DNA of 64,000 nt from Sphingobacteriales bacterium TSM_CSM (lineage in GTDB: Bacteria; Bacteroidota; Bacteroidia; Chitinophagales; UBA2359), in the NCBI GenBank assembly GCA_002212725.1, contig MTCR01000123.1, forward strand, positions 1 through 64,000, given 5' to 3'. Shown here in pieces: positions 26,992 through 35,752 of the stretch; position 1 is the stretch's first letter; every line of letters starts with the position of its first letter. The position numbers and the translations under genes were made by a program. Below the pieces are notes generated by a model. The model saw nothing but the letters and a program-made list of their open reading frames with translations. It ran no database searches and was not told where the DNA came from.

Positions 26992-29736
26992 ATGCACTAT
27001 TTACGTGTTTTCCAATTATTTGCCGCTTTTCTTTTGCTTTGTTTTTTGCAAACCGCTTTTGTGTATGCACAGGGTTGTGTTACGTTATTTGCCGTAACGG
27101 CGCCCAATACCAATACCATTGAACCGGTACGGATAGATTCCTTGGATGGCGACCTTGCCGTTATTACCAGCATTCAAAGCAGCAGTTCGGCGTTGCAGGT
27201 GGCACCGGGTAGCTTTACCGTTAACAGCCTTCAGCAAGAACTTGTTTTTTTGCAAACCACCGCCGCCAATTCCAATATAAAAACTGTAAATGCGCTTAAT
27301 GGCAACCCCGGCACTTCATCGCCAAATGTTACCAACCTGCTGGAGTTTGAATACCATTGCGAAGCCGATAAACTGTATGCCCTGCAACGTGTAACCGTTA
27401 CCAGTTACCGCCTGGTGGAGGTAAACCCGGCCACGGCAGCTACCACCCCCATCGGGGCGGTTATTAACCTGCCCGTCGGCAATACCCTGGCAACAGAAAT
27501 CTCTGCCATTGATATTGTCAGCAACCGCTTCTTCTTCTTTAGCCGAAACGGAGGCATTTATACACTGCACGTGGCGCCTTTAGATGGCAGTGCAGCAACT
27601 AATTTTTCGCTCCTGCCTTTTGAACCCGTTGATGCCGAGTTTAATGTGGTAACCGGCGAATTGCTCATATTTACCGTAAGCCTGCAACTGGCTACCATTA
27701 ACCCTGCCACCGGCGCCGCCAACCTGCAGGGCGTTGTTGCCGCCTCGCCCGTTTCGCTGCCGGTTAACAACGGCGCACTCGACCCCTTTACCAACCGCTA
27801 TTTCTTTGTAGCCGAACAAACGCCCGGCAATTTTGCCCTTTATACCGTAAACGCTGTTAATGCTGCGCAAATAAACCCGCCTGTGTTGTTGCCCGCATCT
27901 GTAAGCAGCCTTACCGCTTCGGTTCCCTGCCAGGCACAGGCCGATTTCAGTGCAGATAACTCTTGCCTGGGGGCAAACACACAGTTTACCGACCTCTCTG
28001 TAGGCGCAGGCCAATGGAACTGGAATTTTGGCGACCCCGCATCGGGCGCAGCCAACACCTCTACGCAACAAAACCCATCGCATTTGTATGCTTCGGCCGG
28101 CACCTACACCGTAACCCTTAACATCAGCGGTTGCGTGGGGGTGAGTTCTGTTACCCAAAATGTAACCATTGTTGCCCCTCCAACTGCCAACTTCCCTTCT
28201 GATACGCTCAATACCTGTACCGGTATAGTAACCGCACAAAACTACCCGGGAGCCACCTACTTCTGGATTACCGGCGCTTCTTCCAACCAAATTACCGCCA
28301 CCGTTGATGCCTGGTATTGGGTGGATATTACCCTTTCGGGTTGCACCGTGCGCGACAGTATTTATGTGAATGTCGATTCTTCGGCCGGTAGTTCTCAAAT
28401 CTGGAATACCGATGAATTAACCTTTTGCCAGGGCGAACCCGTTACCCTTAACACCGGCATAACCGGCGCAACGGCTTACCAATGGAGTACCGGCGCCACC
28501 ACACCCACAATTAATGTAACCACGCAGGGTTTATACAGCGTAACCGTATCCAGCGGCCCCTGCGTAACCACCGATGCCGTAACGGTTAACTTTGCCCCGC
28601 AACCCACGGTAAATCTGGGTTCCGATGCCACTATTTGCGACACCGGCTATGTAATAGACCCGGCAATAGGCACGCCCGGCTTGGTATATGAATGGTCGAA
28701 CGGCTCTTCCTTGCCCACGCTCAGCGTTACCCAATCGGGTGTTTATTCGGTAACGGTATCGCTTGGCACTTGTTCCGATGCCGATACCATTTCCCTTACC
28801 CTTATACCGCTGGCAACGCCTGATTTGGGCGGCGACACCCTGCTGGTATGCGAAAATAACCCGCTCACCCTCGATGCCACGGCTTCGGGTGTGCCGGGGG
28901 CAGGCTATCTGTGGTCAACCGGTGCCGACACGCCCACGCTAACCGTTACAGGCAATCAATCGGGCTTGTATTGGGTGCAGGTTTCTGCTTCTTCCTGTAC
29001 AGTATCAGATTCGGTGCAAGTGGTGTTTACCCCGGCCATTACAGTAAATTTGGGTGGCAACCAGGATTTATGTCAGGGCAATACCCTTACCCTCGATGCC
29101 GGTACCGCCGCCAATGCCAGCTATACCTGGAGCAACGGGCAAACCACACAGCAAATAACCATTTCCGATAGCGGAACTTATACGGTAACTGTAACCAATG
29201 GCGGTTGCACCCAAACCGATGCCGCAACCATTACCCTGCGTACCCCGGCCGCCATAAACTTAGGCGAAAACCTGAGCGTTTGCACCCTGCTGAACGAAAG
29301 CATTACCCTTTCGGCCGGTGAAGGCAGCAGTTACCTGTGGCAACCCGGCGGGCAAACTACGCCCGAAATAACTGTTTCACAGCCCGGTGCTTACTCGGTA
29401 ACGGTTACCGATGCCTTTGGCTGTACGGCTTCGGCACAGGCAGAAGTGGTTTCCTTATGCAAATCGGCGCTGGTGTTTCCTACGGCGTTTTCGCCCAATG
29501 ATGATGGTGAAAACGATATTTTCCTGCCATTTTCCCAATTTATTGACACCTACCAATTTAAAATCTACAACCGATGGGGCAACCTGCTTTTTGAAAGCGA
29601 TGAAACCGATGATGGCTGGGACGGAACCCGAAATGGTGAAGTGCAACCCATTGGCGTATATGTGTGGTACGCCGTTTATACCGATGAGAGCGGCGCACAA
29701 ACTACCACACAGGGCAATGTTACCCTTATACGGTAA
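26992..29736 (+). CDS. Secreted PKD/Ig-like protein with T9SS type B (CHU_C) sorting domain
   Basis: 914 residues from ATG 26992, which begins directly with a signal peptide (ending FVYAQ); the frame opens 12 codons earlier. Residues about 30-305 are propeller-like with VNPATAATTPIG and INPATGAANLQG type repeats. A PKD domain (WNWNFGDPASG) lies near 340-395, then five or six Ig-like modules with LGSDATICD, LGGNQDLCQG, YxWSNGxTT patterns. The C-terminus (about 825-914) is the gliding-motility-associated CHU_C domain: VFPTAFSPNDDGENDIF, FKIYNRWGNLLFES, GWDGTRNG, GVYVWYA. Such proteins are exported by T9SS and attached to or released from the surface. Binding target unknown. Confidence 0.88.
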   Translation: MHYLRVFQLFAAFLLLCFLQTAFVYAQGCVTLFAVTAPNTNTIEPVRIDSLDGDLAVITSIQSSSSALQVAPGSFTVNSLQQELVFLQTTAANSNIKTVNALNGNPGTSSPNVTNLLEFEYHCEADKLYALQRVTVTSYRLVEVNPATAATTPIGAVINLPVGNTLATEISAIDIVSNRFFFFSRNGGIYTLHVAPLDGSAATNFSLLPFEPVDAEFNVVTGELLIFTVSLQLATINPATGAANLQGVVAASPVSLPVNNGALDPFTNRYFFVAEQTPGNFALYTVNAVNAAQINPPVLLPASVSSLTASVPCQAQADFSADNSCLGANTQFTDLSVGAGQWNWNFGDPASGAANTSTQQNPSHLYASAGTYTVTLNISGCVGVSSVTQNVTIVAPPTANFPSDTLNTCTGIVTAQNYPGATYFWITGASSNQITATVDAWYWVDITLSGCTVRDSIYVNVDSSAGSSQIWNTDELTFCQGEPVTLNTGITGATAYQWSTGATTPTINVTTQGLYSVTVSSGPCVTTDAVTVNFAPQPTVNLGSDATICDTGYVIDPAIGTPGLVYEWSNGSSLPTLSVTQSGVYSVTVSLGTCSDADTISLTLIPLATPDLGGDTLLVCENNPLTLDATASGVPGAGYLWSTGADTPTLTVTGNQSGLYWVQVSASSCTVSDSVQVVFTPAITVNLGGNQDLCQGNTLTLDAGTAANASYTWSNGQTTQQITISDSGTYTVTVTNGGCTQTDAATITLRTPAAINLGENLSVCTLLNESITLSAGEGSSYLWQPGGQTTPEITVSQPGAYSVTVTDAFGCTASAQAEVVSLCKSALVFPTAFSPNDDGENDIFLPFSQFIDTYQFKIYNRWGNLLFESDETDDGWDGTRNGEVQPIGVYVWYAVYTDESGAQTTTQGNVTLIR

Positions 29737-30350
29737 ATGGCGGCAACTATAACCTTTTGTAACTATTCAGGCACTATCTGTAAATCGCGGCATTTTCTCT
29801 TGTTCCTTGCTGATTGGAAGCATTGACCAAAGAGCAAAAAACCTTTTCGGAAAACCTTGCGTTCTTTGCGGTAAAATGAAAGGAATTCAGCGAAGAACAT
29901 CGCCAACAAAGGAACGACCTGAATAAGTACAGCCTTTTTACCAAATGCTGTTTTACTTGTGAATTATTGAACGGCATGTGGCAGCAAATGTCAATGCAGC
30001 AAAAAGTGATCCCCGGAATTTCAAATTTTGCGCGCATTATCATCCGCCGCAAGGCAAGACAACATGCTGTGTCAAAATGGGCAAATTGATAAAAAGGTGT
30101 TTGTCTCATACACGCAAGCATGCTCTGTTTTAAACAGGATATTTTTTCTGCATCTGTGTAAATGGCTGGCTTTTGAATTTTGCGTATGTTTCAAACCTTG
30201 TTAACCCGTTTTGCCTGCCAAAGGGTGCATTTTTATTTTAAAGTGATTGTAAAGTTGTTTGCTGCGGCAATAGTGCAAAACCGGCAAAATAGCTGCATTA
30301 ACAGGGTATTGTTGGCAGAATGGTATAAATTGCGTTAATTTGCGGTTGTA
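29737..30350. other. Intergenic region of 614 bp with a dispersed repeat
   Basis: It holds repeat copy A (29761-29930), a small CTGTTT/AAACAG palindrome near 30124, the TCTGCATCTGTGTAAATGG stretch near 30149 and the likely promoter of the methyltransferase gene: TTAATTTG just before 30345 is one base short of TAnnTTTG. A 115-codon minus frame here overlaps the repeat and looks non-coding. Confidence 0.6.
29761..29930 (-). repeat. Dispersed non-coding repeat, copy A
   Basis: About 170 bp whose reverse complement matches 40542-40712 at roughly 85% by eye. Shared core: TTTTACCGCAAAGAACGCAA and CTCTTTGGTCAATGCTTCCA. It starts 24 bp after the stop of the T9SS type B gene. Confidence 0.85.
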
Positions 30351-31265
30351 ATGAAACTACTTACACCTGCCGCATGGCACGATTATGAGTTGATAGACAC
30401 CGGCGGTTTTGAAAAACTGGAGCGGTTTGGGCAATATTTGTTGCGAAGGCCTGAACCACAGGCCTTATGGCAAAAATCATTGCCCGAAACACAATGGGAA
30501 ACCCTTTGCCATGCACATTTTACCAGACAATCAATGGCTGCGGGTGCCAATAACCCCAATGGCAATGAGTATGGACATTGGCATCTTAAACCCGATATGC
30601 CGCAGCAATGGTGGGTATCTTACCATTATAAAAAGATGCATCTGAAAATGCGTTTGGGGCTTACCGCTTTTAAGCATGTTGGCATTTTTCCCGAACAAGC
30701 CGATAATTGGAATTATATATATGATGCAGTTTTGCAACAGCCGCAACAACAGCCGCACCGCGTGTTAAACCTGTTTGCTTACACCGGCGGCGCTTCATTG
30801 GCTGCAAAGGCTGCCGGCGCAGATGTTACGCATATTGACTCGGTAAAACAGGTTATTTCCTGGTCCCGCGAAAACATGGAGGCCTCCGGATTGAACGGCA
30901 TACGATGGGTAGTGGAAGACGCCCTGAAATTTACCGAAAAAGAAACCCGCCGGAACAGTCAATACAGCGGCATTATTTTAGACCCGCCGGCCTATGGCCG
31001 CGGCCCCGATGGCGAAAAATGGTTGCTCGAAAAACAAATTGATTACCTGCTGCACCTTTGCAGCCGGTTGCTGCTGCCCAATGGTTTTTTGGTGCTTAAC
31101 CTGTATTCCCTGGGTTTATCGGCGCTTATTCTGGAAAACCTATGCCGGCGACATTTTCCGAATGCCCGGCAGCCGGAGTTTGGCGAGTTATACACCACCG
31201 ACCGCTCAGACACCAAACTTCCGCTTGGAATTTATTTGAGGTTTGCCCCTGAAAAAAATAATTAG
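30351..31265 (+). CDS. Class I SAM-dependent methyltransferase, RlmI/RlmK-like
   Basis: 304 residues. The SAM-binding motif RVLNLFAYTGGASLAAKAAGA (in part) lies near residue 134, with VTHIDSVKQVISWSREN as motif II and the catalytic-type ILDPPAYGRGPDGEKW near 210. The DPPAYGRG motif is that of RNA cytosine or guanine methyltransferases of the RlmI/RlmK family, which act on 23S rRNA; the N-terminal PUA domain of RlmI is absent. Specificity is not certain. The next gene, a GT9 enzyme, is 72 bp downstream. Confidence 0.85.
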   Translation: MKLLTPAAWHDYELIDTGGFEKLERFGQYLLRRPEPQALWQKSLPETQWETLCHAHFTRQSMAAGANNPNGNEYGHWHLKPDMPQQWWVSYHYKKMHLKMRLGLTAFKHVGIFPEQADNWNYIYDAVLQQPQQQPHRVLNLFAYTGGASLAAKAAGADVTHIDSVKQVISWSRENMEASGLNGIRWVVEDALKFTEKETRRNSQYSGIILDPPAYGRGPDGEKWLLEKQIDYLLHLCSRLLLPNGFLVLNLYSLGLSALILENLCRRHFPNARQPEFGELYTTDRSDTKLPLGIYLRFAPEKNN

Positions 31266-31337
31266 CCGGGTTACCAATAAAGCATTTTACCCCGGCTTCA
31301 AAGTTTTTAAAAATCAACGTCTAAAAATAAATTAAGG

Positions 31338-32342
31338 GTGAGCCAAAATCTGAAACTGCTTATTGTGCGCCTTAGTTCTATTGGCGATATAGTATTAACC
31401 ACCCCTGTTTTGCGTTGTATTAAAACACAGTTTCCGCAATACGAACTGCATTTCCTTACCAAGGTACAATTTGCCGGCATTGTAACGCCGAACCCGTATG
31501 TGCAAAAAGTGCATGTATGGCAAAACAGCGCCCGGCAAACGGCAACTGCACTTGCTTCGGAAAATTATGACCATGTAATTGACCTGCATCACAACCTGCG
31601 CACCTTGCTTTTTAAATTTGCATTAGGGGTAAATGCACATTCGTTTAACAAGCTCAATATTGAGAAATGGCTCATGGTTTGCTGGAAGTGGAACCGGCTT
31701 CCTGCCATGCATATTGTTGACCGTTATCTTGATACGGTAAGTTATTTAGGGGTGAAAAACGATGGGCTTGGGCTTGATTTTTTTATTTCACCACATGATG
31801 AGGTGCAAATACCCGAAATGTTTCCGCAGGTTGGCGGGCAGCCGTTTATTGCGCTGGCAGTTGGCGCCGCCCATGCTACCAAAAGGTTGCCGTTAAAAAA
31901 ACTGCTAACTGTTTGCGAACTGATAAAGCAACCGGTTATTTTGCTTGGCGGGCGCGAAGATGCCGATACGGGTCGGGAAATAGCCCGAAGGTTTACCGGG
32001 CATGTGGTAAATGCCTGCGGGCAATTGCGGCTGGGGCAGTCGGCATCGGTTATAAAACAGGCCGCAAAAGTAATTTCGCCCGATACGGGGTTAATGCACA
32101 TTGCTGCCGCTTTTAACAAGCCCATCATGAGCGTTTGGGGCAATACCATTCCGCAGTTTGGCATGTATCCGTACCTGCCTGCCAATACGCAAAACCCGTT
32201 TGCTCTTGCCGAGGTAAAGGGCTTGTCCTGCCGGCCTTGCTCCAAAATTGGTTATGAAACCTGCCCCAGAAAGCATTTTCGCTGCATGGAAATGATAAAC
32301 GAAAACAATATTGCAGATTGGGTAAATAATTCTGCCGGCTGA
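31338..32342 (+). CDS. Glycosyltransferase family 9 (heptosyltransferase-like)
   Basis: 334 residues starting at a GTG codon. The N-terminal KLLIVRLSSIGDIVLTTPVLRCIK (in part), the DHVIDLHHNLRT segment, and the C-terminal SPDTGLMHIAAAFNKPIMSVWG are the signatures of the ADP-heptose:LPS heptosyltransferase family. It acts at the inner face of the inner membrane, adding heptose to the LPS core. The hldD gene at 47374, which makes the ADP-heptose donor, is in the same window though not adjacent. Confidence 0.88.
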   Translation: MSQNLKLLIVRLSSIGDIVLTTPVLRCIKTQFPQYELHFLTKVQFAGIVTPNPYVQKVHVWQNSARQTATALASENYDHVIDLHHNLRTLLFKFALGVNAHSFNKLNIEKWLMVCWKWNRLPAMHIVDRYLDTVSYLGVKNDGLGLDFFISPHDEVQIPEMFPQVGGQPFIALAVGAAHATKRLPLKKLLTVCELIKQPVILLGGREDADTGREIARRFTGHVVNACGQLRLGQSASVIKQAAKVISPDTGLMHIAAAFNKPIMSVWGNTIPQFGMYPYLPANTQNPFALAEVKGLSCRPCSKIGYETCPRKHFRCMEMINENNIADWVNNSAG

Positions 32343-32522
32343 TTTTTTGTGCCTTATTGTCGGGAAGGAACTAAGCGCAGGGCTTATTTGGCTTAACAGG
32401 AAGGAACTGTTTTTGGGCGCGTCCATTTCAACATGTTCAATAACTGTGCCGCACAAGAGCGGGGAAAGTGACAGAAAAACACAATTGAACGCCTGTTACT
32501 GAACAAATACCCGAAAACGGAA

Positions 32523-32577
32523 AAAGGGCAATGTTAACCGCTGCTTACCCGAAGCAAAGCGGACAACATTGCCCTTT
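32523..32577 (-). terminator. Long nested hairpin between convergent genes
   Basis: Outer arms AAAGGGCAATGTT (32523-32535) and AACATTGCCCTTT (32565-32577) pair perfectly over 13 bp, and inner CCGCT/AGCGG and GCTT/AAGC pairings extend the stem. The minus-strand product is followed by TTCCGTTTT, so it mainly serves the cyclophilin gene, and may act in both directions. Confidence 0.75.
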
Positions 32578-32598
32578 GGCAGGTTGTTGCCAAAAATA

Positions 32599-33270
32599 CT
32601 ATTCCGAAATAAGCGTAACGGTCATTTTTACATCTTCCACCGGACGGTCGCCGGGTTGGGTGGCAACAGCGGCAATTTTATCAAGCACATCAATACCCTC
32701 CACTATTTCGCCAAACACGGTATATTGAGCATCGAGGAAAGGTGTTCCGCCTATGGTTTTATAAGTTTCGCGTTGTTGCGGGGTAAAAACAAAGCCGCGC
32801 TGGGTTAGTTGGTCTAATTCTGCATCGGTGCTGGGTTTACCCTGTACAAGGTAAAACTGGCTGCCCGAAGAACGGCGTTGCGGGTTGCCCTGGTCGCCGG
32901 TTCGGGCTGCAGAGAGAACGCCTTTTTTGTGGAATAAATCGGGGTTAATTTCTGCAGGCAGGGTATAACCCGGTCCGCCCATACCCAGTTGTTGGCCGGG
33001 TTGCGCATTGCGCGAGTTGGGGTCTCCGCCTTGTATCATAAAGTCTTTAATAACACGGTGAAACAGCAAATCGTTAAAATACCCTTCTTTTGCCAGTTTC
33101 ACAAAGTTGTCGCGGTGATAGGGCGTTTGGTTATACAACTTTACTTTCATGTTGCCGTATTTGGTAGCAATAAGTACCATAGGCTCTTTTTGGGGATTGG
33201 CTTCCGGTTGTGCCATTAATAATAAATAGTTTGTGGTTAACAATAAAATAATAAGTGTGGTTCGTAACAT
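32599..33270 (-). CDS. Cyclophilin-type peptidyl-prolyl cis-trans isomerase
   Basis: 223 residues with an N-terminal hydrophobic signal (about 1-20), so probably periplasmic or membrane-linked. Cyclophilin motifs: DLLFHRVIKDFMIQGGDP near residue 67, GSQFYLVQGKP near 132 and YTVFGEIVEGIDVLDKIA near 186. An insert LDQLTQRGFVFTPQQRETYKT (in part) before the final strand is common in Bacteroidota members. Catalyses proline isomerisation of exported proteins. A strong hairpin follows the stop. Confidence 0.92.
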   Translation of the reverse strand: MLRTTLIILLLTTNYLLLMAQPEANPQKEPMVLIATKYGNMKVKLYNQTPYHRDNFVKLAKEGYFNDLLFHRVIKDFMIQGGDPNSRNAQPGQQLGMGGPGYTLPAEINPDLFHKKGVLSAARTGDQGNPQRRSSGSQFYLVQGKPSTDAELDQLTQRGFVFTPQQRETYKTIGGTPFLDAQYTVFGEIVEGIDVLDKIAAVATQPGDRPVEDVKMTVTLISE

Positions 33271-33352
33271 GGAAAAACTTGTTTTTTTGTAAAAAAATGA
33301 ATTTTTCAGTTGGGTTTGGTGCTGTAAAAAAACACAAGCGGGCTATAACAAC

Positions 33353-33392
33353 AAAAAAGCTGCTTCAGGTATTGCGTTGAAACAGCTTTTTT
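33353..33392 (-). terminator. Hairpin terminator after the WG-caspase gene
   Basis: Arms AAAAAAGCTG (33353-33362) and CAGCTTTTTT (33383-33392), with a further TTCA/TGAA pairing inside the loop. The T6 end of the stem provides the U-tract for the minus strand. Confidence 0.75.
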
Positions 33393-33420
33393 GAGTTTGT
33401 TTATGGCAGTTGTATGCCTT

Positions 33421-35697
33421 TTATTTATTGGGCAGCACGTAAATGTTAATGGGTTCTCCGTTTTCAATAGTAGCTTTTGGGGTTTGCTGTCCGTTGGTAA
33501 GCACTTTTACCACTTTAGCCACATACTCGCTCAGTTCGGTGGTGTTAATAAAGCCATCGCTGTTAAGGTCGGCTACTATGGGTTGTCCGTTAAAGGTGGT
33601 ATAAGGCTTTTGGGCAAAGCAATTGAGCATGGCTTCGGTAAAAGCGCCGTTTTCCCATTCTTTGCGCTCTTGCGACATTTGCATACGGCTGCTGGAGGCA
33701 AAGAAATACATGGCTTTCGATTGCAGGGCTTCTTTCAGTTCGCGCACAGCTACATCGGTGCTTAAACTTCCTTTCAGGGCCAGCCCGTCAATTAGGTCGC
33801 TGCTACCCGAACCGCTGTGGCAGGCATCAAAGAGTTGTACAACGGTGCAGTCAAACTCCCTTATTTGCTCTGCCAGCCATTTATTTGAGAGGGCAGAGAT
33901 AGAGAGGTAATCAATACCTGCATCGGTATCGAAGGTGCGAATATAGAAATCTCCCTGCGTATCAATTTCGCCGTGCGATGAGATATGAAGCACGAAGAGG
34001 TCGCCTTTTACAGCCATTTTTTTCATATCGTAAATGGCTTTTTTAATGTTTTGGGTGGTGGCTTCTTCGTTAACCAGTTTTTCGATTACAATATTTTTGA
34101 ACAGGCGTTGTTCTTCGGGCAATTTGCTTTGTTTATAAAACATGTCGGCAAAATCGGTGGCGTCATCATCGGCAAAGTTAATGTTGTATTGACTTTGTTC
34201 GTACTTGGCAATGCCAACGGTAAGCAGGTAAAGGTTGGGTTTTTGAGCAAATTCATTGCCATAGTACAGTACTTTCCGCACATCGGAGTTGGCGCTGCCG
34301 TTGTTGTTTACCGCCCGTATGTATATTTCGTTTACCCCTTCCTGCAATGGAATGGTGGTTTCTATGGCCACATCAAAACTTTCATTATCAGATTTAGCAA
34401 TTTTTTTAATGCGGGTTCCTTTAATGCCCGGTTGTAAATCGTGCAGTTGGTTGTTTACCACCAGCAGGTAATCGGCCAGTTGTGTAGATGAACTGATATG
34501 GGCTTTAATTGTATATTCGCTCTGTTGTACGGTAGAAACCGGTTCGGCGGGGGCTTCCATGGTAATAACCGGTTTTTCGGTTGAGTTGATGAGCGGCACT
34601 TTTTTAAAAGAGCCGGCGTCTTCAAACTGCGGCTCAATAACGGTCCAGCCCAATGAGCTGATGAAGCCAAACTGCCCGTTCCACTCCACTGAGGCTAAAC
34701 CTTCCGAAAAATCGTTTGCCCATTTATATTCGGGTGCTACCACAAACTCGCCGCGGTTATTGATAAATCCAAACCTGCCTTCAAATTTTACCTTGGCCAA
34801 TCCTTCGCAAAATGGCTGTGCGTCTTCAAACTGCGGAATTATAACAAAGGCGCCGGTGGTGTTTATGTAGCCATAATGCCCGTTAAACCTTACTGCTGCC
34901 AGTTTTTCTTTAAAGTAATCGGCATCTTCATACACCGGGTTAATGGCATAAGCGCCCGTATGGTCAATATAGCCATACTTTTTGTTTCGGGCAACTGCGG
35001 CCAGGTTTTCAGAAAAATGGCGGGCATCTTCAAACTGCGGGTTAATGGCAAAGCCGCCCTGTGTATTGAGGTAGCCGTATTTGCCGTTGAGCCGTGCAAC
35101 AGAAAGCCCTTCGGTGGTAAAGTTAGAAAGGTCTTCCAGGGCAGGCAATTCAACAAAACTGCCGGCAATATCAATATACCCCCAACTGCCGTTTAGCGAA
35201 ACCAAAGCATAACCTTCCGAAAAATCGTAGGCATCGTCAAATTGAGGTGTCAGCACGTAATCGCCGTGAATATTGATGTAGCCAAATTTTCCGCCAAGGG
35301 AAACGGGCGCCAGGCCGTCTGAAAAATCGCCGGCTTGCTCATAGTAGGGTTCGGCAATAAATTTACCCTGTTTGTCAATAAACCCCCATAGCCCGTTTTG
35401 TTTAACGCGGGCAACCCCTGAGTTGAAATTATAGGCATCGTCGTATTGGGGGTCTATAACATATTTGCCGTTGCCGTTTACAAATCCCCAAATGCCGTTT
35501 ACTTTTACGGCTGCCAGACCTTCGGAAAAATCGTTGGCAAATTCGTATTTCGGGAAAACCACAAATTTTCCTGCATCGTTAATATATCCCCATTTGCCGT
35601 TATCTTTTACGGGGGCAATAAGCAGGGTTTGTTCATTTTGGGCAAAGGCAACTGTGGCAAACAGCAGAAAAATGCCGGCAATGCGCAGGTTTCTCAT
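33421..35697 (-). CDS. Secreted WG-repeat protein with C-terminal caspase-like (C14) peptidase domain
   Basis: 758 residues from ATG 35697, which directly begins a signal peptide (MRNLRIAGIFLLFATVAFAQ); the frame opens ten codons earlier. Residues about 35-380 are ten WG/KWG repeats of about 34-37 residues (GKWGYIN, GIWGFVN, GLWGFID and so on). A beta-sandwich-like region follows (about 400-490), then a caspase-fold domain with the His in HISSHGE near 572 and the Cys in LFDACHSGSG near 625. Both catalytic residues are therefore kept. A DLNSDGFINTTEL calcium-loop-like stretch lies near the end. It is 55 bp downstream of the papain-like protease gene, so the two are probably one operon. Confidence 0.87.
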   Translation of the reverse strand: MRNLRIAGIFLLFATVAFAQNEQTLLIAPVKDNGKWGYINDAGKFVVFPKYEFANDFSEGLAAVKVNGIWGFVNGNGKYVIDPQYDDAYNFNSGVARVKQNGLWGFIDKQGKFIAEPYYEQAGDFSDGLAPVSLGGKFGYINIHGDYVLTPQFDDAYDFSEGYALVSLNGSWGYIDIAGSFVELPALEDLSNFTTEGLSVARLNGKYGYLNTQGGFAINPQFEDARHFSENLAAVARNKKYGYIDHTGAYAINPVYEDADYFKEKLAAVRFNGHYGYINTTGAFVIIPQFEDAQPFCEGLAKVKFEGRFGFINNRGEFVVAPEYKWANDFSEGLASVEWNGQFGFISSLGWTVIEPQFEDAGSFKKVPLINSTEKPVITMEAPAEPVSTVQQSEYTIKAHISSSTQLADYLLVVNNQLHDLQPGIKGTRIKKIAKSDNESFDVAIETTIPLQEGVNEIYIRAVNNNGSANSDVRKVLYYGNEFAQKPNLYLLTVGIAKYEQSQYNINFADDDATDFADMFYKQSKLPEEQRLFKNIVIEKLVNEEATTQNIKKAIYDMKKMAVKGDLFVLHISSHGEIDTQGDFYIRTFDTDAGIDYLSISALSNKWLAEQIREFDCTVVQLFDACHSGSGSSDLIDGLALKGSLSTDVAVRELKEALQSKAMYFFASSSRMQMSQERKEWENGAFTEAMLNCFAQKPYTTFNGQPIVADLNSDGFINTTELSEYVAKVVKVLTNGQQTPKATIENGEPINIYVLPNK

Positions 35698-35752
35698 AAG
35701 GTTGCGGAGTTTTAAATGTATTTTCATAGGTAGGCCGGGTAAAAGTGGGTAA

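Noticed and set aside
29774-30121. 115-codon minus-strand frame MLACMRQTPFYQ...
   Set aside because: It lies over the dispersed repeat copy A, the matching copy B does not keep the frame, and the composition (many Cys, Phe) is unlike real proteins of this genome.
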